Below the pieces are notes generated by a model, which saw only the letters and a program-made list of their open reading frames with translations, made no database searches and had not been told where the DNA came from. The position numbers and the translations under genes were made by a program. Below are positions 52,748-62,765 of a DNA stretch of 64,000 bases, one piece after another; position 1 is the first letter of the stretch, and each line of letters opens with the position of its first letter. The stretch is from Muribaculaceae bacterium (GTDB lineage Bacteria; Bacteroidota; Bacteroidia; Bacteroidales; Muribaculaceae), in assembly GCA_017427945.1 (NCBI GenBank), contig JAFRRT010000033.1, forward strand, positions 62,001 through 126,000, given 5' to 3'.

Positions 52748-52762
52748 ATACCCCACTCTGAT

Positions 52763-53386
52763 ATGCAAAAACCAATGAAATATTTGGCATCCTTGTTTGC
52801 GCTGGTGTTTGTGCTTTCCCTCAGCACGATTGATGCCGGAGCGACAGTCTATACCTGGAGTCGGTACGACCTCTCGTTCGAGACCCCTGAGGGCGGGTTT
52901 GTCACCTACAACAGCAACACCCGTTTTGAAATTCAATGGGAAGACATGGTGATGACCGTGCAACTCTACAGCAAGGACAAGGGGGACGAGAAAAAGATGC
53001 TCAACGAAAACCTTATGCGCAAAGCCTTGGGGTACAACATGTATGACTTGCATGAGGCAAAAATCAAGGTCAAGGGTTTCAAGAAAACCTACAGCATCGA
53101 CGGCACTATGCCCGACGGCTCGCGTGCCATCATTGCCGACATCGTGAGTAAGCATCAGAATCTCATCATCGAAGTGACGGTCAACTATTTGTACGGTAAC
53201 CGTGAAACGGTCGAAGACATGATCAAGAGTTTTGCCGAAAACAAAACCCAGAAGCCCAATCACGAACGCAAGCGGCAAAAGGTGCAAACCAAGCAAAAAG
53301 CTGAAAAAGAGCGGCAAAAAGACAAGAAAAGACAGCAGGAACAAGCCAAACCCGCTCCCAAGAAAGAGAAAATCTACGACGCATAA
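52763..53386 (+). CDS. Secreted protein of unknown function with Lys/Gln-rich tail
   Basis: 207 residues with a signal peptide (about 1-30). Residues about 35-150 form a compact alpha/beta region with no recognised family (ETPEGGFVTYNSNTRFEI, MNEN-like KKMLNENLMRKALGYN). The C-terminal 50 residues are almost entirely Lys, Gln, Glu and Arg (KAEKERQKDKKRQQEQAK), a likely single alpha-helix or anionic-polymer-binding tail. Between GH25 and DUF3078 genes with gaps of 15 and 23 bp. Confidence 0.75.
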   Translation: MQKPMKYLASLFALVFVLSLSTIDAGATVYTWSRYDLSFETPEGGFVTYNSNTRFEIQWEDMVMTVQLYSKDKGDEKKMLNENLMRKALGYNMYDLHEAKIKVKGFKKTYSIDGTMPDGSRAIIADIVSKHQNLIIEVTVNYLYGNRETVEDMIKSFAENKTQKPNHERKRQKVQTKQKAEKERQKDKKRQQEQAKPAPKKEKIYDA

Positions 53387-53409
53387 CAACTAAAAACCGA
53401 TATAACCCG

Positions 53410-54660
53410 ATGAAAAGAATCTCTTTAATAGTGTATTTAGCCATTGCGGCTCTTGCCGGGACGAGTCAACCTGTTGCGGCAAACGACGGCAATGGCGGTC
53501 AGGTGGAGCCCGACATGCTCTATGCCCCACTGGTGTTTGAGAACCATTTTCCTGATGCAGGTCATGCGGCAATGAATCCTGCCAACCCCAAAGGACTTTA
53601 TTCGCTGGATGCCGGAGACGAGTGGCTCCAACAGGCCATTGACAACCGCATGCGCACACGTCGCACCCGTCAGCGGGCAATGATCGACCGCCCGCAGCTG
53701 GTAGCCTATAACGCCCATCGTCTGCCCGAGGCGCCCCCCGAAGGCATCATCGAGGGTGATCCCCGACAGGCAATGCTCACCGTTGTCACCCCTCAAGTGG
53801 TTGTCCCCGAGGAAGCCACTCCCGCCGACGCTCCTGACCTGAAAATCCATGATTGGCTCCACGTCTTCAACGCTTCACTGCAATTCACGCAGGCCTACAT
53901 CAGTGGTAATTGGTATCAGGGCGGTGAAAACAACCTGGCATTGCTGGGTTCCATCAACTGGAACTGTAATCTCAATCAGGACCGCCATCCCAACTGGTTG
54001 TTCAACAATGCATTATCCTATAAATTAGGTCTTGCGACCACCCATGGCGACAGTATTCGCAACTACCTCATCAACGAGGATAACTTCCTTTTCACCTCCC
54101 AGTTGGGTTACAAGGCCGTGAAGAACTGGTACTACAGCGCCATGCTGCAGTTTACCACCCAGTTCCTGAACAACTACAAGACCAATACGCGAACCATGAC
54201 CGCAGCCTTCCTCTCGCCAGCCGAGTTGAATGTCGGTCTTGGTATGACCTATAACTACAAGAAGGCCGATGATCGCATGTTCACTCTTGCCATCGCTCCC
54301 ATCTCCTATAACCTCAAATACTGCCGCAACATCACCGACATCGACCCTACACGCTTCGGCATCGATGCAGGCAAGCACTGCAAGAGCACCGTGGGTAGCA
54401 ACTTCGAGGCAAAACTGCTGTGGCGTTTCAATCCCAGTGTGATGATTTCCTCCAGGCTTTACATGTTCACCAACTATGAGTATGTTCAGGGTGATTGGGA
54501 GAATACGCTGGACTTCAACATCGGCAAGTACCTGACCACGCAATTCTACACCCACCTGCGCTTCGACCGGTCACACCCACGCGACAATGACTGGAACTAC
54601 TGGCAGTTCAAGGAGATACTCAGCTTAGGTATCATCTACCGCTTTGCAACCGTCAACTGA
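53410..54660 (+). CDS. DUF3078 outer-membrane protein
   Basis: 416 residues. Signal peptide, a variable Pro-rich region to about 150, then the DUF3078 barrel: FTQAYISGNWYQGGENNLALLGSINWN is the diagnostic block, followed by SYKLGLAT, VKNWYYSAMLQFTTQF and a terminal strand. Function unknown; the family is limited to Bacteroidota and predicted as a porin-like barrel. The next gene overlaps or nearly abuts its 3' end. Confidence 0.88.
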   Translation: MKRISLIVYLAIAALAGTSQPVAANDGNGGQVEPDMLYAPLVFENHFPDAGHAAMNPANPKGLYSLDAGDEWLQQAIDNRMRTRRTRQRAMIDRPQLVAYNAHRLPEAPPEGIIEGDPRQAMLTVVTPQVVVPEEATPADAPDLKIHDWLHVFNASLQFTQAYISGNWYQGGENNLALLGSINWNCNLNQDRHPNWLFNNALSYKLGLATTHGDSIRNYLINEDNFLFTSQLGYKAVKNWYYSAMLQFTTQFLNNYKTNTRTMTAAFLSPAELNVGLGMTYNYKKADDRMFTLAIAPISYNLKYCRNITDIDPTRFGIDAGKHCKSTVGSNFEAKLLWRFNPSVMISSRLYMFTNYEYVQGDWENTLDFNIGKYLTTQFYTHLRFDRSHPRDNDWNYWQFKEILSLGIIYRFATVN

Positions 54661-54667
54661 CAAAAAA

Positions 54668-55264
54668 GTGCTTAAACGGCTTGCCCTCATATCGTTATTG
54701 TTTGCCCTGTTGTCCTTAGAGGCAATAGCCGGCAGCATCGTCCCCAAGAAGTCGGTCATTCTTGCCGGTCTTGATGTGGACTCAATGCGTGTGCGGCTCG
54801 ACGAGACCGACATGCAACCTCTTGAGGGCATCTGGTATTACCCTAACGAGGAAATGACGCTCGGCATCGAGCGGTACAAGGGCGGGCATAACATCGGATA
54901 CCGCATCATCCTCCTTGAATCGACCGACATCAACCTCATGCCTGGCACAGTCATCGGTTACATCGCTAACAGTGCTGTAGATAACAAGTACCAGCTATGG
55001 CTCTACAGCCAACGCGACCGCGTGACACTCGTAAAACCCCTGGAGTGCGTCGCCACGCTTAACGCCGATGCCACAACTCTCACCTTTGACCCACCGCACT
55101 GGAAGGTAAAAGTGCGCGTCAACTTCGCCCGATTCCTGCCCAGCCTGTTCAGCGGCATGAGCATTGTTCCTGAGAAAGTCGAGGAACGCCTGCCCATAGG
55201 CTTCCGCAAGATTTATCCCGAGGGCAGCGACAAGAACCCGTCTAACCGCATCCGCTATCTGTGA
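54668..55264 (+). CDS. Exported protein of unknown function
   Basis: About 198 residues from GTG 54668, which gives a good signal peptide (LKRLALISLLFALLSLEAIAG) 7 bp after the DUF3078 stop; a TTG at 54644 would extend it into that gene. The mature part holds a sandwich-like domain with LEGIWYYPNEEMTLGIERYK and VIGYIANSAVDNKYQLWLYSQR. No family recognised. It is followed with a single base between stop and start by the next gene. Confidence 0.7.
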   Translation: MLKRLALISLLFALLSLEAIAGSIVPKKSVILAGLDVDSMRVRLDETDMQPLEGIWYYPNEEMTLGIERYKGGHNIGYRIILLESTDINLMPGTVIGYIANSAVDNKYQLWLYSQRDRVTLVKPLECVATLNADATTLTFDPPHWKVKVRVNFARFLPSLFSGMSIVPEKVEERLPIGFRKIYPEGSDKNPSNRIRYL

Positions 55265-55265
55265 A

Positions 55266-55766
55266 ATGAGGACACGAAACAGACATATCATAATGCTCCT
55301 TGTGTTGATGCTGTGCTTCATCACAATTAAAATGGATGGACGCACACGCACCACTCGCAAGAACCTGCGCTCAATCGAGGTCCCCGTTGTGGCCCTCGAG
55401 TCAAGCGATGGCTTGCTACCTGACAGCCTTACACAAGTGGACCCTAATGCCGTGTCGCTCAAGGGCTTCAGCAAACGTGCCAGCGACAGTAAGGAGTCCT
55501 TCTTTGTCACCAACAACACCAGCCACCGCATGAGTGCCGTGCGGCTGCTGTTACGATATACCACCATGAACGGCGAGATGCTCACCCAGCGTAGCGTCAC
55601 CGTGCCGGTGGACCTCAAACCCGGCGAGACCAAACTGGTCAGCGTCAAGTCCTTTGACGTACAACGCCTGTTCTATTATTTTGCCGGTCCCCAACCGCGC
55701 AAGTCGGCGACTCCGTTCAAGGTCGCCTTCCGTCTCACGGGTTATGACATTCCTGTTGGCAACTGA
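55266..55766 (+). CDS. Exported protein of unknown function with Ig-like fold
   Basis: 166 residues with a hydrophobic N-terminal segment (IIMLLVLMLCFITI). The rest reads as one beta-sandwich: KESFFVTNNTSHRMSAVRLLLRY, VDLKPGETKLVSVKSFD, FKVAFRLTGYDI. That pattern resembles FxLYD-type domains, without being a clear member. Last gene of the tightly spaced run from 51527; the C69 dipeptidase gene follows after 41 bp and could extend it. Confidence 0.7.
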   Translation: MRTRNRHIIMLLVLMLCFITIKMDGRTRTTRKNLRSIEVPVVALESSDGLLPDSLTQVDPNAVSLKGFSKRASDSKESFFVTNNTSHRMSAVRLLLRYTTMNGEMLTQRSVTVPVDLKPGETKLVSVKSFDVQRLFYYFAGPQPRKSATPFKVAFRLTGYDIPVGN

Positions 55767-55807
55767 AACAGTCTATACATCATCACTTAACCTAAAACAA
55801 AAGAAAA

Positions 55808-57499
55808 ATGAAACACTTATCAATCAAACTGTTATCGGTGGCAATGATGGCCTTTGCCGCTTGGACCACGGCCGACGCTTGCACCAACCTGCTGGTGGGC
55901 AAGAATGCCAGTGCCGACGGCTCCACTATCATTACCTATGCTGCCGACAGCCACTCCCTCTTTGGTGACCTGCAATACCTGCCCGCAGCCGACCATGCCC
56001 CCGGCTCGATGCGCGAAGTCATTGACTGGGACACCGGCAAGCGTCTTGGCGCCATCCCCGAGGTGGCACACACCTATGCCGTTGTGGGCAACATGAACGA
56101 GCATCAGGTTACCATCGGTGAGAGCACATGGGGTGGACGCGAAGAACTGTGGGACACCACTGGCAGATCTATTATCGACTATGGCAGCCTCATGTACATC
56201 GCTCTGCAGCGCTCCAAGACTGCCCGCGAGGCCATCAAGTGGATGACCGACCTGGTGGCACAGTACGGCTATGCCAGCGAAGGTGAGTCCTTCTCTATCG
56301 GTGACCCCAACGAAATCTGGATCATGGACATGATTGGCAAGGGACCCGGCGAGATTGGTGCCGTATGGGTGGCAATCCGTATCCCCGACGACTGCATCGC
56401 TGGCCACGCTAATAATCCCCGCATCTGGAAGTTTAATATGAAGGACAAGAAGAACGTGATGTACAGCAAGGACATCATCTCCTTCGCCAGGAAGAAAGGT
56501 CTCTACAGCGGCAAGGATGCCGACTTCGCCTTTGCACCTGTTTATCAGAAGTTTGATGCCGGTGCTTTGCGCGGTTGCGACGCCCGTGTGTGGAGTTACT
56601 TCAACCGTTTCCACCAGGGTATGGATGCTTATCTGCCCTTCATTTACGGCAAGACCAACAAGGATGGCGAGGTGATGCCCCTGTACGTGAAGCCCGACCG
56701 CAAGGTCAGCGTGCGCGACATGCAGGAGATGATGCGTGACCACTTCGAGGGCACTCCGTTCGACATGACCAAGGATCCCGGTGCAACCACTGCCTATGGC
56801 GTGCCTTACCGCTGGCGTCCCATGGACTTTGAGGTGGATGGCGTGAAGTACAGCCAGGAACGTGCTATCGCCACCCAGCAGACCGGTTGGGTATATGCCG
56901 CACAGATGCGCTCATGGCTCCCCGATGAAGTAGGTGGCTGCTTCTGGTTTGGTGTCGATGATGCCAATACCGCTGTATTTGTGCCCATGTACTGCTGCAT
57001 TACCCAGGTGCCCGAGAGCTACCGTCAAGGCAAGGCCGACCTCTACACCCTGGATTGGGACTGCGCCTTCTGGGTAAACAACTGGGTTGCCAACCAGGCC
57101 TATCACCGTTACTCACAGATGATTGGTGACATCCGCAAGGTGCAGAACGACATCGAGGACGGCTTCGCCAAGAGGCAGTCCATCATCGAAGCACAGGCCA
57201 CCTCGCTGCTCACCACCGACCGTGCCGCAGCCGTCCGCCTGCTCACCGAGTACTCGGTCAACGCCGGACAGGAAGCAACCGCTCGCTACAAGAAGCTGGG
57301 TGAGTACCTCTTTGTGAAGTACCTCGACGGTAATGTCAAGAAGGAGAAAGACGGCAAGTTCCAGCGCAACGAGGCAGGAACTCCCGTTTCGCCCAACTGG
57401 CCCGGCTACACCAAGGAGTACTACGAGATGCAAGTCAAGGGCAGTGATGTCCTCAAGGTCGAAGAACCCGTGTGGTTAGACCCCAAAGACAAAAACTAA
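55808..57499 (+). CDS. C69 family dipeptidase
   Basis: 563-residue N-terminal-nucleophile peptidase. A signal peptide is cut at TTADA before Cys25, which becomes the N-terminal nucleophile (CTNLLVGKNASADGSTII). NEHQVTIGESTWGGREEL and ATQQTGWVYAAQMRSWLPDE are conserved blocks. Characterised relatives (PepD) hydrolyse a broad range of dipeptides. Predicted periplasmic or extracellular; a strong terminator follows it. Confidence 0.93.
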   Translation: MKHLSIKLLSVAMMAFAAWTTADACTNLLVGKNASADGSTIITYAADSHSLFGDLQYLPAADHAPGSMREVIDWDTGKRLGAIPEVAHTYAVVGNMNEHQVTIGESTWGGREELWDTTGRSIIDYGSLMYIALQRSKTAREAIKWMTDLVAQYGYASEGESFSIGDPNEIWIMDMIGKGPGEIGAVWVAIRIPDDCIAGHANNPRIWKFNMKDKKNVMYSKDIISFARKKGLYSGKDADFAFAPVYQKFDAGALRGCDARVWSYFNRFHQGMDAYLPFIYGKTNKDGEVMPLYVKPDRKVSVRDMQEMMRDHFEGTPFDMTKDPGATTAYGVPYRWRPMDFEVDGVKYSQERAIATQQTGWVYAAQMRSWLPDEVGGCFWFGVDDANTAVFVPMYCCITQVPESYRQGKADLYTLDWDCAFWVNNWVANQAYHRYSQMIGDIRKVQNDIEDGFAKRQSIIEAQATSLLTTDRAAAVRLLTEYSVNAGQEATARYKKLGEYLFVKYLDGNVKKEKDGKFQRNEAGTPVSPNWPGYTKEYYEMQVKGSDVLKVEEPVWLDPKDKN

Positions 57500-57525
57500 A
57501 GACTGCTAAAGGCTGAAGAGAATAC

Positions 57526-57562
57526 AGAGCCGCACCGATATCCCATCGGCGCGGCTCTTATT
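57526..57562 (+). terminator. Terminator after the C69 dipeptidase gene
   Basis: agagccgc/gcggctct and ccgat/atcgg form a 13-bp stem with one mismatch and a 5-base loop, followed by TATTTAT. Confidence 0.85.
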
Positions 57563-57742
57563 TATCTGTTTACTTGATGTGTTCAACTAATAACTAATCC
57601 ACTTTTCACATTGCAAAATTACTGCCGCCCCACTGAATGGACAATCACTAACATCGGCCATTTTCACTGTGAACCATCATCATTTTAGGGGATAATCCTA
57701 AAAAACTGTTGCAGAAATAGCATTTTTTCGATGAAAATCTTT

Positions 57743-57750
57743 TAACTTTG
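57743..57750 (+). promoter_or_regulatory. -7 box for the TraB/GumN gene
   Basis: TAACTTTG, a perfect TAnnTTTG match, 32 bases before the ATG at 57783. Confidence 0.65.
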
Positions 57751-57782
57751 TCACATATTCAACCAATTAAAAACTGAAAACT

Positions 57783-58670
57783 ATGAGAAAAAGACTATTA
57801 CTGACACTTGCAGTGTCGCTGTTGGCAATCACTGCATCCTCGCAACTGTTATGGAAGGTAACCGGCAACAACTTGGCTCGTCCCAGTTACATCATGGGCA
57901 CTTACCACATGGCACCGGCATCGATGATGGATAAAATCGGCGGTATGGAGCAGGCGCTTCAGGGCTGCGACGTCGTTGTTGGCGAAATTGAGAAAGAGAG
58001 TCTGCTGAGCCAAGAGGCACAGTTGGCAATGGCACAAGCTATGATAGCGCCGCCCGACAGCACACTCGACAAACTGTTCTCGCCCGATGACTATGCCATC
58101 ATCGAGGGCGTATTCAATAAGTACTTCGGCACCATGGGTGTGAAGCTCAGCCAGATGAACATGCTAAAGCCAGGCGCCATCAGCATGCAGATGCAAGCCA
58201 TGCAGGCATTGAAAAACTTCCCCACTTTCAACCAGAGCGAGTTCATCGACATGGCGGTACAGACGCGTGCCAATGAGTTAGGCCGCCCGTCCATCGGTCT
58301 CGAGACCGTGGAAGAACAGATTGACTTGCTGTTTAACGGACCGTTGACCGAACAGGCCGAGGGGCTGCTTGATGCATGCAAGAAGGATGACCTGTTCATG
58401 GTACAATCCTCGGCACTTGTCGAGGCCTATATGTCACAGGACCTGTCAAAAATCGAAAAGGTTATCTCCGATCCCGAGTTAGGAGGCGATGACGCCGAGG
58501 CAATGGATGCCCTCATCTATGACCGTAACCGCGCATGGGCGGCAAAACTCGTCCAAATGATGCCCGAGCGTGCCTGCCTCGTGTGTGTGGGTGCGGGCCA
58601 CCTACCCGGCACTCAGGGACTGCTGCAACTGCTGCGCGACCGCGGCTACACCGTCGAGCCCATGCAATGA
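57783..58670 (+). CDS. Secreted TraB/GumN family protein
   Basis: 295 residues, signal peptide about 1-19. Family motifs: RPSYIMGTYHMAP with the GT-x-H pair near the start, an internal Glu-rich VVGEIEKE and the C-terminal CVGAGHLPGTQGLLQLLRDRGY with G-x-G-H. Members share a fold with the erythromycin esterase/Tiki superfamily and are suspected metal-dependent hydrolases or proteases; a bacterial substrate is not established. Confidence 0.92.
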   Translation: MRKRLLLTLAVSLLAITASSQLLWKVTGNNLARPSYIMGTYHMAPASMMDKIGGMEQALQGCDVVVGEIEKESLLSQEAQLAMAQAMIAPPDSTLDKLFSPDDYAIIEGVFNKYFGTMGVKLSQMNMLKPGAISMQMQAMQALKNFPTFNQSEFIDMAVQTRANELGRPSIGLETVEEQIDLLFNGPLTEQAEGLLDACKKDDLFMVQSSALVEAYMSQDLSKIEKVISDPELGGDDAEAMDALIYDRNRAWAAKLVQMMPERACLVCVGAGHLPGTQGLLQLLRDRGYTVEPMQ

Positions 58671-58752
58671 GCCCGAACCCACGACTAAGGTCTAAAATCC
58701 AAAAAGCATATAACCAAAATCAGCATTGTTTAACGTATAAAAAAACCAAAGA

Positions 58753-61700
58753 ATGAAAAAATACCTACTAACGCTATTGCTTGTTGCCGGAACGGTCGGC
58801 TCGGCGCTGGCTCTTTCGGCAAGCGATGTGCGCATCTACATCAACCCGGGACATGGCAGCTGGGGGCCCAATGACCGCCCCATGGCAACCATCCCCTACC
58901 CGATGCTTGCCTCGACAGGCCGTCCCGACACGTGCGGCTTCTATGAGAGCAACACCAACCTGTGGAAGGGTTTTGAGATGCGCGATGCACTCATGCGCAT
59001 GGGCGTGCCCGCCGCCAACATCACTATGTCAAGGACTGCCAATGGTCCTTACCCTTATGTGAGCGGTGCGAGCAATGAGACCCAGTACAACAAAAACTTG
59101 TCGGTCATTGCTGCCGAGGCCGAGGAAGGCGGCTATGACATGTTCGTCTCCATCCACTCCAATGCTGCGAACAGCGATGCTCAATTGACCAATTATCCCC
59201 TCTATCTGTATAGAGGCACCAACGAGAGCGAAGCAGTGACTGGCAGCAAGGCGATGTGCCAGGTAAGCTGGCCACGCCACTGGATGAACGCTCTGGATCC
59301 CACCAGCGGCAGCTGGAGTCAGACCAACACGGTCATTCGCGGTGATGTCACCTTTTACGGTGGTGGCAGCAACTCCACGAATTCCGCATCAGGTATCACC
59401 TACTATGGCTATCTGGGTGTGCTTAAGCATGGGGTTCCCGGCTTCCTAGTTGAGGGCTTTTTCCACACCTACCAGCCTGCACGCCACCGTGCGCTCAACC
59501 AGGATTATTGCCGTCAGGAAGGACTGCGTCTGGCTCGTGGTGCCGCCGACTACTTCGGCATCAACGGTGAGAGTGTAGGTTACATTATGGGAAGTGTGAA
59601 AGATGCGGTGTATAGCCTGGAAAACAGCCTGTACACTTATTCGCCGGGCACCACCGATGCCCATGCTCCCATCAACGGCGCTGTTGTGAAGCTGTATAAA
59701 GGCGGTACACTGATAGACACCTACACGACCGACAACAACTACAACGGCATCTTCGTATTCAAGAACCTCGCTCCCGGTAATGACTATACCATCAGTGTGA
59801 CAGCCGATGATTACGATGACTTGACCGGACAAGGTGCCTATACCGTAAGCGCCAACGAGACGACCTATATGACACTTTATATGTCAGGTGGCGAACCCAT
59901 TGTGGACCAAAAGATAAAAGGCATCTTTGCTTATGACCTGAACCGCGCCACCAACGATGCAGGCGAATATGTCTTCACCTTCAAGAGCAATGCTAACGCC
60001 AGCGAAGCTTATCTCGTGTTCACCGACAGCGTGAGCGGCGACGAAGTGGGACGTGTCACGTTGAACAATATCGTTGAGGGTGACAACACCGTAACACTGG
60101 CACCCGAAGACCTGCCTGGCAGTGACGGACAGGTGCTGGCATGGGCTGTGAATGTAGTTGGTGAAGCCATCACCACTATGCAGCGCGTGAATAACGTCAA
60201 TGCCACCTATACCCGTGCCACTGTCGCCATCGACCGCAGTCCCGAGAGTGCCCACTTCGGCACCATCTATGTGGGTGAGCGTGTCGGCAAGGACAATGCG
60301 GGCAACGGCTTGTATGTCTGTGACGTGAACGGACAACCCCGCAACAGCACCGTTTATCGTGGCGGACAAGCGTTGAGCAACTGTTTCCGCATCAGCGTGG
60401 ACGGTGAGGGCAAGGTCTATATCCCCGACTGGGCCGATGCCTCCTCGGGCATCTACATTGCCGATCCCGATAACCTGGGTGGAGCCTTCACCCCGTTCTT
60501 TGAGGGTACTCGTGCTAGCAATGGTTTGATTACTAACGACGGCGTGGGCGTGGGCAGCTCCACTCCTAGCGTGTGGATCCAAGGCACCGGAGCCGACACA
60601 AAACTGTATGCCTATCTGGAAGACCTGGCCGGTCCTTCAGGCAACGGTAACGGTGTGGGCGTTTACAACATCGGTCAAAGCGACGGTAGCTTGCTCACTT
60701 CATGGGGTCAGGCACCCAGCAACTACCTGGACATCGGCGCTTTAGAGGCCAGCACCAACGGCAATATCATCGCCGATCCTGTCGGACGTGGCGTCTGGGT
60801 TGCCCAGAACCGCTCCAAGGGCCAGAACACGGCAGCCGTGCCTTCGTTAGTCTTCGCCGATAACAGCGGCAACGTGCTCTTCAATTCCGGCACCGACCTG
60901 ACAAGTCTTAACGGTTCGCCCATCGCAGGATTTGCCATCAACAACGCCAATAATCTGCTGGTTATCAACGATGGTGACGGTGTGCTGCAGTTCTATGACA
61001 TTACCTGGAACGGCAACACCCCCGTTTTGACCGCAAACGGCACGACCTTTACCGCCGATGCACAGACCGGCGGCAAAGCCATCCACCAGATGGCATTTGA
61101 CTGGGGTGGTAACCTCGTGTGCGCAGGTAAAAACATCGGCATCTATTCCATCCCCACTGCCGACAACCAGAGCACCACGCCTGCCAGAACGGCTTTGAGC
61201 GTGGTCAAGAAAGAGATTGCCGTAGATACTTCGTTTGTCAAGGGTATCTTTGCCTATGAACTGAACAGCACCGAGGGCGAGAACAGCAGTTACACCTTTA
61301 CTTTCAAGGCCAACAGCGATGCCCGCGAGGCTTACCTCGTCTTCACCGACGAGACTACGGGCGAAGAGGTTGGACGCGTAGCACTCGAGAACGTTGTCGA
61401 GGGCAGCAACACCGTCACGTTGACCAAGGATCAACTGCCTGGCAGCAATGGACAAACCATGCACTGGGCCGTGAATGTTGTAGGCGATGCCATCACGCGC
61501 ATCACGCGCCTGAACGACGTTTACGGGAACTATACCCGCGCCATGGTAGCCATCGACCGCAGCCCCGAGAGTGACCACTTTGCCACCATCTATGTTGGTG
61601 AACGCAAGGCAGGAAGCGATCCCGCCAACGGCATCTACTCCTGTGACATCAACGGTCAGCCCCGCAACAGCACCGTCTATAACGGTGGTATCACCTGGGC

Positions 61701-62724
61701 CAACAACATGCGTCTGGCTGTCGACGGCGAAGGCAAGATTTATATTCCTGAGTGGGGCGATGCCACCTCAGGCATATATATCGCCGACCCGGACAACCTG
61801 GAGGGAACCTACACGCAGTTCTTTATCGGCAGTCGCGATGCTAGTGGTCTGATTACCAACAACGGAGAAAGCGTTGGTAGCTCAGTATCAGGCATGTGGA
61901 TTCAAGGCACTGGAGCCGACACAAAACTGTATGCTTACCTTGAAGATGTGGCCGGCCCGTCAGGTAAGAAGAACAGCGTCGGCATCTATAACATCGGACA
62001 ACCCGACGGCAGTCTGCTCACCACGTGGGACCAGGCTCCCAGCACTTTGCTCGATGTGGGTGGTACCATGCCCAATGCCAATGGTTACATCATCGCCGAT
62101 GCCGCAGGACGTGGCACCTGGGTCATGGAGTACCGCAGCAAGAACCAGAACCTGCCGGCCAACCCGTCACTCATCTTTGTGGACAATGACGGCAATATCG
62201 TGTTCAATAGCGGACGCGACCTGTCATCGCTCAATGGTTCGCTCATTTCGGCATTCGCCATCAACAATGAGAACAACATGATGGTCATCAACGACGGTGA
62301 CGGCGTGCTGCAGTTCTATGACATCACATGGAACGGCAATACTCCCGCGTTGAACTCTAACGGCACCACTTATATTGCTGATGCCCGTACCAACGTCAAC
62401 GCCATTTATCAGATGGCATTTGACTGGGGCGGCAACCTCGTTTGCTCTGGTAGCAACATCGGTATCTACTCCATCCCGACCAATGACAACCAGAGCACCA
62501 CTCCCGCTAAGGCTGCGTTGACCGTCACAAAGGGAACCAGCTTTATCGTGGGCGATGTGAACTGCGACCAACGCCTCAGCATTGCCGATGTGACTGCACT
62601 CATCGACTATCTGCTGGGCAATGAGTCCGAGCCGTTCAACCCCGATGCTGCTGATGTGAACCACGACAACCACACCAGCATCGGCGACGTGACAGCACTC
62701 ATTGATCTCCTGCTGGGCAACTGA
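58753..62724 (+). CDS. Large secreted amidase with tandemly duplicated propeller region and dockerin repeats
   Basis: 1323 residues. After the signal peptide comes an N-acetylmuramoyl-L-alanine amidase-like domain (about 24-270) with candidate zinc ligands His34 (NPGHGSWG), Glu65 (FYESN) and His135 (SIHSNA) and Glu234 (FLVEGFFH). A CarboxypepD_reg-like domain follows (about 275-378). Then one ~430-residue block occurs twice, at about 388-820 and 828-1262: each has an Ig-like start (GIFAY, EAYLVFTD), then propeller-like strands (YVGER, QGTGADTKLYAYLED). The last 61 residues are two dockerin-type repeats (GDVNCDQRLSIADVTALID; DVNHDNHTSIGDVTALID). Amidases cut the peptide stem from muramic acid; the substrate may be self or foreign wall. 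Confidence 0.88.
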   Translation: MKKYLLTLLLVAGTVGSALALSASDVRIYINPGHGSWGPNDRPMATIPYPMLASTGRPDTCGFYESNTNLWKGFEMRDALMRMGVPAANITMSRTANGPYPYVSGASNETQYNKNLSVIAAEAEEGGYDMFVSIHSNAANSDAQLTNYPLYLYRGTNESEAVTGSKAMCQVSWPRHWMNALDPTSGSWSQTNTVIRGDVTFYGGGSNSTNSASGITYYGYLGVLKHGVPGFLVEGFFHTYQPARHRALNQDYCRQEGLRLARGAADYFGINGESVGYIMGSVKDAVYSLENSLYTYSPGTTDAHAPINGAVVKLYKGGTLIDTYTTDNNYNGIFVFKNLAPGNDYTISVTADDYDDLTGQGAYTVSANETTYMTLYMSGGEPIVDQKIKGIFAYDLNRATNDAGEYVFTFKSNANASEAYLVFTDSVSGDEVGRVTLNNIVEGDNTVTLAPEDLPGSDGQVLAWAVNVVGEAITTMQRVNNVNATYTRATVAIDRSPESAHFGTIYVGERVGKDNAGNGLYVCDVNGQPRNSTVYRGGQALSNCFRISVDGEGKVYIPDWADASSGIYIADPDNLGGAFTPFFEGTRASNGLITNDGVGVGSSTPSVWIQGTGADTKLYAYLEDLAGPSGNGNGVGVYNIGQSDGSLLTSWGQAPSNYLDIGALEASTNGNIIADPVGRGVWVAQNRSKGQNTAAVPSLVFADNSGNVLFNSGTDLTSLNGSPIAGFAINNANNLLVINDGDGVLQFYDITWNGNTPVLTANGTTFTADAQTGGKAIHQMAFDWGGNLVCAGKNIGIYSIPTADNQSTTPARTALSVVKKEIAVDTSFVKGIFAYELNSTEGENSSYTFTFKANSDAREAYLVFTDETTGEEVGRVALENVVEGSNTVTLTKDQLPGSNGQTMHWAVNVVGDAITRITRLNDVYGNYTRAMVAIDRSPESDHFATIYVGERKAGSDPANGIYSCDINGQPRNSTVYNGGITWANNMRLAVDGEGKIYIPEWGDATSGIYIADPDNLEGTYTQFFIGSRDASGLITNNGESVGSSVSGMWIQGTGADTKLYAYLEDVAGPSGKKNSVGIYNIGQPDGSLLTTWDQAPSTLLDVGGTMPNANGYIIADAAGRGTWVMEYRSKNQNLPANPSLIFVDNDGNIVFNSGRDLSSLNGSLISAFAINNENNMMVINDGDGVLQFYDITWNGNTPALNSNGTTYIADARTNVNAIYQMAFDWGGNLVCSGSNIGIYSIPTNDNQSTTPAKAALTVTKGTSFIVGDVNCDQRLSIADVTALIDYLLGNESEPFNPDAADVNHDNHTSIGDVTALIDLLLGN

Positions 62725-62765
62725 AAATCAGAGTAATATCAATCGATTATAAACTGAAATTGAAT

